From Sinorhizobium sp. BG8 (GTDB lineage Bacteria > Pseudomonadota > Alphaproteobacteria > Rhizobiales > Rhizobiaceae): a stretch of DNA of 64,000 nucleotides. The translations under genes were made by a program, and so were the position numbers. Where the stretch lies: contig NZ_CP044011.1 in NCBI RefSeq assembly GCF_016864555.1, positions 232,501 through 296,500 of the forward strand. The letters run 5' to 3'. Of the stretch, positions 59,039-64,000 are shown piece after piece. The stretch's first letter is position 1. Every line of letters begins with the position of its first letter. Under the pieces are notes generated by a model. That model saw only the letters and a program-made list of their open reading frames with translations, had not been told where the DNA came from and searched no databases.

Positions 59039-60253
59039 ATGGATTTCGAAAGCTTCTTCAAAACCGAGCTGGAAGGCTTGCATCAGGAGGGCCGCTACCG
59101 CGTCTTTGCTGATCTGGAGCGCCACAAGGGCAATTTCCCCAAGGCGACGCGCCACACGGTTTCGGGACCGCAGGAAGTCACGGTCTGGTGTTCCAACGAC
59201 TACCTCGGAATGGGCCAGCACCCGAAGGTCACCGAGGCGATGAAGCTGGCGATCGACCAATGTGGCGCCGGTGCCGGTGGCACCCGCAACATTTCGGGCA
59301 CCAACCACTATCACGTCTTGCTGGAACGCGAGCTTGCTGACCTTCACGGTAAGGAAGCCGCCCTGCTCTTCACGTCGGGCTATGTCTCCAACTGGGCCGC
59401 GCTCGGCACGCTCTGTTCCAAGATCCCCGGTGTCATCGTGTTTTCGGACGCCGGGAACCACGCTTCGATGATCGAGGGCATTCGCCACTCGAAGTGCGAG
59501 CGGGCCATCTGGAAGCACAACGACCTCAAGGATCTCGAAGCCAAGCTCGCCGCTGCCGACCCGCGTGCGCCCAAGCTCATTGCCTTCGAATCGGTCTACT
59601 CGATGGACGGTGACATCGCGCCGATCAAGGAGATCTGCGATATTGCCGACCGCTACGGTGCCATGACCTACCTCGACGAGGTGCACGCCGTCGGCATGTA
59701 CGGTCCGCGCGGCGGGGGAATTGCGGAGCGCGAAGGCCTGATGCACCGGCTGACGGTGATCGAAGGCACGCTCGGCAAGGCATTCGGCGTCATGGGCGGC
59801 TACATCGCAGCTTCCACGGCACTGTGCGATTTCATCCGTTCCTTCGCGTCCGGGTTCATCTTTACGACAGCACTGCCGCCGACGCTTGCCGCAGGTGCCG
59901 TCGCCTCGATCCGCCACCTCAAGGAAAGCCAGCAGGAACGTTTCGCCCATCAGGAACGGGTTCGCCGCCTTCGAGCGCAGCTCGACCGGAATGGCATTCC
60001 GCACATGGGCAATCCGAGCCACATCGTGCCGGTGATGGTTGGCGACGCCGCAAAGTGCAAGTGGATCTCGGACCTGCTGCTCGACAACTTCGGCGTCTAC
60101 GTGCAGCCGATCAACTATCCGACGGTGCCGAAGAAGACCGAGCGCCTCAGGATCACCCCGACGCCGCTGCACTCGGATGCCGACATCGACCATCTGGTCG
60201 GCGCGCTCCATTCCCTGTGGTCGCGCTGTGCGCTTGCCCGCGCCGTGGCATAA
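59039..60253 (+). CDS. hemA: 5-aminolevulinate synthase
   Basis: PLP enzyme that condenses glycine and succinyl-CoA to 5-aminolevulinate, the first step of haem synthesis by the C4 route used in Alphaproteobacteria. It has 404 residues. The PLP lysine is K247 in [14 protein letters not shown]. The glycine-rich [31 protein letters not shown] and [12 protein letters not shown] motifs are family hallmarks. ATG 59039 has AGGAG six bases upstream. It converges with dxr. Confidence 0.97.
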   Translation: MDFESFFKTELEGLHQEGRYRVFADLERHKGNFPKATRHTVSGPQEVTVWCSNDYLGMGQHPKVTEAMKLAIDQCGAGAGGTRNISGTNHYHVLLERELADLHGKEAALLFTSGYVSNWAALGTLCSKIPGVIVFSDAGNHASMIEGIRHSKCERAIWKHNDLKDLEAKLAAADPRAPKLIAFESVYSMDGDIAPIKEICDIADRYGAMTYLDEVHAVGMYGPRGGGIAEREGLMHRLTVIEGTLGKAFGVMGGYIAASTALCDFIRSFASGFIFTTALPPTLAAGAVASIRHLKESQQERFAHQERVRRLRAQLDRNGIPHMGNPSHIVPVMVGDAAKCKWISDLLLDNFGVYVQPINYPTVPKKTERLRITPTPLHSDADIDHLVGALHSLWSRCALARAVA

Positions 60254-60283
60254 GACAGGCGCATTGACGCGCCCCTGCAAAAC

Positions 60284-60316
60284 AATGGCCGCCCTCTAGG
60301 CGGCCATTTCCTTTTT
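60284..60316 (+). terminator. Hairpin shared by the converging hemA and dxr genes
   Basis: Perfect 10-bp stem AATGGCCGCC (60284-60293) and GGCGGCCATT (60299-60308); TTTTT follows at 60312-60316 on the plus strand. The 5-base loop contains the dxr stop codon. It should terminate hemA and lies within the end of dxr. Confidence 0.7.
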
Positions 60317-61489
60317 CGAGATGATCTCGCGGGCCATTCGCCGCGCCTCGGCGTCGGCTTCGAAGACATGAGCCATCTTGGTGGCGCTGCCACAGCCGAT
60401 CATTCCATCCATCACTTCTTCGGCGATCTCGGCCATGTCGAGGAAGCCGATCCTTCCATCGACGAAGGCATAGCAGGCCACTTCCTCGGCGGCATTCATG
60501 ACGGCAGCCTGCAGTCCGCCGCGTTCGAGTGCGACGCGCGCCAGCCGAAGCGCCGGGAAGCGGTCTTCGTCCGGAGCCTCGAAGTCGAGACGCGAGAGCC
60601 TGGTGAAATCGAGCCGCTCGACGTTGAGGGACGGGCGCTTCGGATAGGTGAGCGCATAACCGATCGCAGTGCGCATGTCGGGGCACCCGAGCTGCGCGAT
60701 CACCGAGCCGTCGGTGTAACCGACCATGGAGTGGATCACCGATTGCGGATGGACGACCACCTCGATCTGGTCCGGCCGGACGTCAAAGAGGTGCTTGGCC
60801 TCGACCATCTCCAGCGCCTTGTTGAACATGGAGGCGCTTCCGATCGAGATCTTGAGGCCCATGGACCAGTTCGGATGCGCGCGTGCCGCTGCGGCCGTGA
60901 CCCCTGCCATCTGCTCGCGCGTAGACGTGCGGAAGGGTCCGCCGGATGCCGTGAGCACGATCCTCTCGACGGCGTGGCGCTGGTCGTCCTCGAGCGACTG
61001 GAAGATCGCGCTGTGTTCACTGTCGACGGGGATCAGCCGCCCGCCGCCCTGAGCGACCGCGTCCACGAAGAGGCTGCCGGCAGAAACCAGGCATTCCTTG
61101 TTGGCAAGGGCGATATCGGCGCCGCGCTCGGCCGCAGCAAGCGTCGGGGCAAGGCCTGCCGTGCCGACGATCGCCGCCATGACCCAATCGGATTCCATCG
61201 CCGCCGCTTCGATCAGGGCCTCGCGCCCGGCGGCCACTGCCGTGCCGCTTCCCGAAAGCGCCTGCTTGAGCTCCGCATAGCGGCTCTCGTCGGCGGTAAC
61301 CGCGATGCGCGCGCCGCAGGCACGTGCCTGTTCGGCCAACAGCTCCACATTACCGTTACCGGTGACGGCGACCACTTCGAAGCTTTCGCGTCCGCCAAGC
61401 TGGTCGATCACATCGAGTGTACTGGTGCCGATCGATCCGGTCGCGCCGAGAATCGTCAGGCGGCGTCTTTCACTTTCGCCCCGAGCCAT
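60296..61489 (-). CDS. dxr: 1-deoxy-D-xylulose-5-phosphate reductoisomerase
   Basis: NADPH-dependent enzyme that makes 2-C-methyl-D-erythritol 4-phosphate, the committed step of the MEP isoprenoid pathway. It has 397 residues. NADPH motif GATGSIGTSTLDVI (about 14-27), NKECLVSAG, the metal/substrate segment PVDSEHSAIFQ and the SGGPFRT loop (ASGGPFRTST) are all present. It ends inside a hairpin shared with hemA. Confidence 0.96.
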   Translation of the reverse strand: MARGESERRRLTILGATGSIGTSTLDVIDQLGGRESFEVVAVTGNGNVELLAEQARACGARIAVTADESRYAELKQALSGSGTAVAAGREALIEAAAMESDWVMAAIVGTAGLAPTLAAAERGADIALANKECLVSAGSLFVDAVAQGGGRLIPVDSEHSAIFQSLEDDQRHAVERIVLTASGGPFRTSTREQMAGVTAAAARAHPNWSMGLKISIGSASMFNKALEMVEAKHLFDVRPDQIEVVVHPQSVIHSMVGYTDGSVIAQLGCPDMRTAIGYALTYPKRPSLNVERLDFTRLSRLDFEAPDEDRFPALRLARVALERGGLQAAVMNAAEEVACYAFVDGRIGFLDMAEIAEEVMDGMIGCGSATKMAHVFEADAEARRMAREIISKKEMAA

Positions 61490-61689
61490 GGGTGGATTCC
61501 GTCATTTTCTTCTTCTATTGGATAGGCTGTACAGCTGAACGGCACGCGCAACAAGACTCGCGACCACACGGAGGAAGCCGAATCGCCAGGAAAGGCAGCG
61601 GCGAAGCTGCTTTATCTTGACCTTTTCGCCGGAGCAGCCATAACGTCCACGCGAAGCGCCGGGCGCTTGAAGGACAATTGGAGGATTCT

Positions 61690-62409
61690 GTGCGGATATC
61701 GATTAAGGCTTGTGCGATAGCCCTGTTGTTTCTTCCTCCGTTTTCGCAAGCGTCGGCCGCAGATATCATCGTTCCCCAGGGACTGGGCGGGACCTGGGTC
61801 GCCCAGGACATCAACGGCGGAGCCGTGATCGACACGCTGCGCACGACACTCGAAATCCGGCCCGACGGCTCTTACGGCGGCAATGGCGGCTGTAACACCT
61901 ACAGGGGCAACCTGAAGGTGGAAGAAGGCGGCGCGATCACCTTCGCGCCGGCCGCCGCGACCCGCAAGATGTGCGCGCCCGCGATCATGGACCAGGAACA
62001 GAAGTTCTTCGACGCCCTCGGCACGGTGAAGTCCTGGAGGCTCGAGAACGGGTTCCTCCATCTTGCCGACAAGGATGGCGGACATGCCCTGCGGCTTTCG
62101 GCCTCCCCGGATGGAACCGATATCGTCATCCACTTGCCGCAGACCCTTTCGGTCGCCCGCGAAACCGTGAACTATGTATGCGACGACGGACAGAAGCTTT
62201 CCGTCGAATACATCAATGCGATGCCTATTTCGCTGGCCGTGCTGGCGATCGGCGAAAACACCGTGATTGCCAGCAACGTGCTGTCCGCATCCGGAGCCAA
62301 GTACACGGGCGGTCAGTACGAATGGTGGACGAAGGGCGAGGAAGCAACGCTCTACGACCTTACCAGGGGCGAGAACGCACCCGGCGTCGTCTGCCGCCGG
62401 CCGAGCTGA
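61690..62409 (+). CDS. Secreted META domain and MliC (lysozyme inhibitor) fusion protein
   Basis: Protein of 239 residues with a Sec signal peptide (MRISIKACAIALLFLPPFSQASA). Residues about 30-135 form a META (HslJ-like) domain, with the GGCNTYRG motif and a later Cys (KMCAP). Residues about 150-225 resemble MliC/PliC, inhibitors of C-type lysozyme (VNYVCDDGQKLSVEYI...YEWWTKGEEATLYD). The GTG at 61690 has GGAGG five bases upstream. A role in envelope protection against host or protist lysozyme is inferred from the MliC domain. Confidence 0.8.
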   Translation: MRISIKACAIALLFLPPFSQASAADIIVPQGLGGTWVAQDINGGAVIDTLRTTLEIRPDGSYGGNGGCNTYRGNLKVEEGGAITFAPAAATRKMCAPAIMDQEQKFFDALGTVKSWRLENGFLHLADKDGGHALRLSASPDGTDIVIHLPQTLSVARETVNYVCDDGQKLSVEYINAMPISLAVLAIGENTVIASNVLSASGAKYTGGQYEWWTKGEEATLYDLTRGENAPGVVCRRPS

Positions 62410-62482
62410 TCCGGGCGCCGGACGTCCGGCGGGATGGATCCTTGAAAAACACGAGGGACCTCGAGCGGGAGGACTTGCGACA

Positions 62483-62863
62483 ATGACGACATTCCGCGTC
62501 GGCCAGAAAGTGGTCTGCGTCAACGATCGCTTCAAGAACGTGTCGATCGACCAGGGCATTCGGAAAGGCCAGATCTACACGGTGCGCTGGACCGGCCAAT
62601 ACCGCCACTATGTCGACGGCGATTTCTACGGCATCAAGCTGGTGGAGCTTTACCGGGGCAATGACGATGGGCCCGAAGGCTACGGCGCAGTCGACATGCC
62701 GTTCAGGGCAACGCGCTTCCGACCGCTCGTCAGCGATCGCTTCCGCAGCATGCTGGGCATGAAGGCACCGAAGCCGAAGGTCGAGGCTCGCCCCTCCATG
62801 ATCCCGTCCGTTCGCCCGAAACCCAAGGTCGCCGCGCCGGTGAAGGAAGAGGAAACTGTCTGA
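62483..62863 (+). CDS. Hypothetical protein, SH3-like N-terminus
   Basis: Protein of 126 residues. The N-terminal part (FRVGQKVVCVNDRFK...GIRKGQIYTVRW...GIKLVEL) resembles small beta-barrel, SH3-like proteins common in rhizobia, ending with the family-typical PFRATRFRPLVSDRF. The C-terminal 30 residues are basic and Pro-rich. GGGAGG lies ten bases before the ATG. Function unknown. Confidence 0.7.
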   Translation: MTTFRVGQKVVCVNDRFKNVSIDQGIRKGQIYTVRWTGQYRHYVDGDFYGIKLVELYRGNDDGPEGYGAVDMPFRATRFRPLVSDRFRSMLGMKAPKPKVEARPSMIPSVRPKPKVAAPVKEEETV

Positions 62864-63007
62864 TGGACGGAAGCTCTCGGGCGCAAGTGCAAAAGCGTCC
62901 CGAGCCTCTCCCTACATCCGCCGGCTCGCCCTCCTTTTTCAACTGAAGCAGGCCCAGTCTTGCCTGGCGGCATGATCGGTCCCCGAGAAACGAATGGAGC
63001 AGGGCTC

Positions 63008-63355
63008 GTGAACGACAAGCTGTCAAAGCAGTTTCACGCCGAGATGCTGGCGATCTACGACCACTGTGCGGCGCTGGGCTTCAGACCGGTCCTGCTGCGT
63101 CGGTTCGTCATCCTCAACGGAGGCGTGAAGGCAGCCAAGGAACTGGTCTTCAAGCCCGGGACGACGGGCCTCGAGCGGCTCGTTGCCGCCGGAAGACAGG
63201 AGCTGTCGCTGGAGGCAAGAATGCTCGCGCCGCAGTACAGTCCGCTCTTCACGGCAGCCGAGATAAAGGAGGCCACCCAGCGCCTGGCGAACGCATCGCC
63301 GCGCTCGCGCTCGAGGGGAAGACTGACGGCACAGGTCACGCCTCGCGAATCGTAG
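63008..63355 (+). CDS. Hypothetical protein
   Basis: Protein of 115 residues starting at GTG 63008 (NDKLSKQFHAEMLAIYDHCAALGFRPVLLRRFVILNGGVKAAKEL...). It resembles a widespread family of small cytoplasmic proteins of unknown function that pair a helical start with a GL(E)RL...L(S)LEA...L...LFT core. Earlier in-frame ATGs at 62960 and 62972 exist but lack better ribosome sites. The C-terminal tail is basic. Confidence 0.65.
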   Translation: MNDKLSKQFHAEMLAIYDHCAALGFRPVLLRRFVILNGGVKAAKELVFKPGTTGLERLVAAGRQELSLEARMLAPQYSPLFTAAEIKEATQRLANASPRSRSRGRLTAQVTPRES

Positions 63356-63453
63356 GAGATACGCGGAGTCCAGGACCCCGGCCCGGAAAACGAACGCATA
63401 GGAACGTCGTGGGAACGTACAGGGACGCAGGATAGACTAACGAATTGATTTGG

Positions 63454-63530
63454 TGGTGATCCCGACGCGATTCGAACGCGTGACCCCCAGATTAGGAATC
63501 TGGTGCTCTATCCTGCTGAGCTACGGGACC
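63454..63530 (-). tRNA. tRNA-Arg (anticodon CCU)
   Basis: Folds as a 77-base tRNA on the minus strand: acceptor GGTCCCG/CGGGATC, D-arm GCTC...GAGC, anticodon stem CCAGA/TCTGG with loop TTCCTAA (anticodon CCT), T-arm GCG-TTCGAAT-CGC and an encoded CCA end. It reads AGG codons. Confidence 0.96.
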
Positions 63531-63700
63531 ACTGACAGCACCCATACAAAAGCTCGCCGTCGAAGCCAAGCGATTTTACGAGCGGGGCACCTGCTGACGG
63601 TCCGGATTGCCGGATGGCGGGCCAGCAGGAGCGGACGTCCGGCAAGATTCTCCCTGGGACGCCGTCCCGCGGAGCCCATCCGGCCCGACGCCTCGTTTTG
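63531..63700. other. Intergenic region between tRNA-Arg and the M20 peptidase gene
   Basis: A 170-base gap holding the tRNA promoter on the minus strand. No gene or clear terminator was recognised. Confidence 0.4.
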
Positions 63701-64000
63701 TCAGGCGGCCAATCGGCTCTCCGCGAGTCGCACCCAGTAGCTCACCCCGTGCGGTATGACCTCGTCGTTGAAGTCGTAAGCAGGGTGGTGGAGGCCTGCC
63801 GTCTCGCCGTTGCCGATGAAGACGAAGGCTCCGGGCCGGGAAAGCAGCATGTAGGAGAAGTCCTCGCCGCCCATCATCGGATCGATGGACGCGTTGACCT
63901 TCCCGTTGCCGGCAATCTCGGTCGCCGTCTCGACCGCGTACCCCGTTTCTCCGGGATGGTTGACCGTAACCGGATAGTTACGGTGATACCGGACGGCGAT
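63701..64000 (-). CDS. M20 family metallopeptidase/amidohydrolase, C-terminal part (truncated by window edge)
   Basis: The last 99 codons of a gene that continues past the window. The visible end (SIDPMMGGEDFSYML, RPGAFVFIGNG, LHHPAYDFNDEVIPHGVSYWVRL) is typical of the catalytic domain of M20D amidohydrolases such as hippurate hydrolase or amino-acid amidases; the Glu-Asp of GGEDFS and the His of LHHP belong to the metal and active-site set. Substrate cannot be told from this part. Confidence 0.88.
   Translation of the reverse strand: MAVRYHRNYPVTVNHPGETGYAVETATEIAGNGKVNASIDPMMGGEDFSYMLLSRPGAFVFIGNGETAGLHHPAYDFNDEVIPHGVSYWVRLAESRLAA

Noticed and set aside
63454-63530. tRNA-Arg(CCU) as an integration site for a mobile element
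   Set aside because: tRNA-Arg genes are common targets, but no integrase, direct repeat of the tRNA 3' end or foreign-looking DNA is visible on its downstream side within the window.

Overview
The window is about 64 kb of GC-rich bacterial chromosome. Gene content points to the Rhizobiaceae (Alphaproteobacteria, Rhizobiales). The evidence is a succinyl-CoA/glycine-type 5-aminolevulinate synthase (hemA), a glpD-glpSTPQUV glycerol ABC transporter operon like that described in Rhizobium leguminosarum, a DUF4167 protein, TamA/TamB, LysR/DUF1127 pairs, and the block M23 peptidase - clpB - DUF4167 - prmC - prfA - ptsP - lysC, which I recall as conserved in Sinorhizobium and Agrobacterium. Genus and species cannot be fixed from the sequence alone.

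Layout. 0.2-12 kb: housekeeping block (M23 envelope peptidase facing clpB, then DUF4167, prmC-prfA, ptsP and lysC on the minus strand). 12-18 kb: small regulators and envelope genes (HD-domain 5'-nucleotidase, two divergent LysR/DUF1127 pairs, an ArsR-SRPBCC operon with a paired palindromic operator, a Tat-type L,D-transpeptidase lipoprotein, DoxX, small membrane proteins). 18-21.8 kb: a periplasmic arylsulfatase broken by a one-base frameshift, a long non-coding stretch and a small Cys-rich protein. 21.9-30.5 kb: the glycerol regulon (glpR, glpD, then ABC transporter glpSTPQUV). 30.6-33.4 kb: an SDR, an AcuI-like reductase and a LysR regulator. 33.6-39.9 kb: NAD-dependent molybdenum formate dehydrogenase fdsGBA-fdsC-fdsD, probably controlled by that LysR protein. 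40-43.4 kb: PACE-type efflux protein, a soluble PAS-PAS chemoreceptor and a CheW. 43.4-46.2 kb: arginine/ornithine catabolism (rocF, rocD) divergent from an Lrp/AsnC regulator. 46.2-54.6 kb: tamA-tamB outer-membrane assembly operon (tamB frameshifted) and a glycine-zipper lipoprotein. 55-58.8 kb: a three-subunit molybdenum hydroxylase of the CO-dehydrogenase form II type. 59-61.5 kb: hemA facing dxr. 61.7-64 kb: a META-MliC secreted protein, two small hypotheticals, tRNA-Arg(CCU) and the C-terminal end of an M20 peptidase.

How the parts relate. Several operons carry their own regulator and recognisable operator-like DNA: perfect inverted repeats upstream of glpR, in the ArsR promoter, upstream of the sulfatase and in the LysR/DUF1127 intergenic regions; an ATAG-N7-CTAT box before the formate dehydrogenase operon; an FNR/FixK-type box before hemA; and a heat-shock-type promoter before clpB.

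The window is mostly well-understood chromosomal biology. I found no CRISPR array, prophage, insertion sequence or defence system. Two observations stand out. The first is the complementary degeneration of the two GlpS/GlpT ATPases, predicting one active and one degenerate ATP site in an importer. The second is that three genes are each broken by exactly one missing base in a short homopolymer, which looks more like sequencing error than true gene decay.
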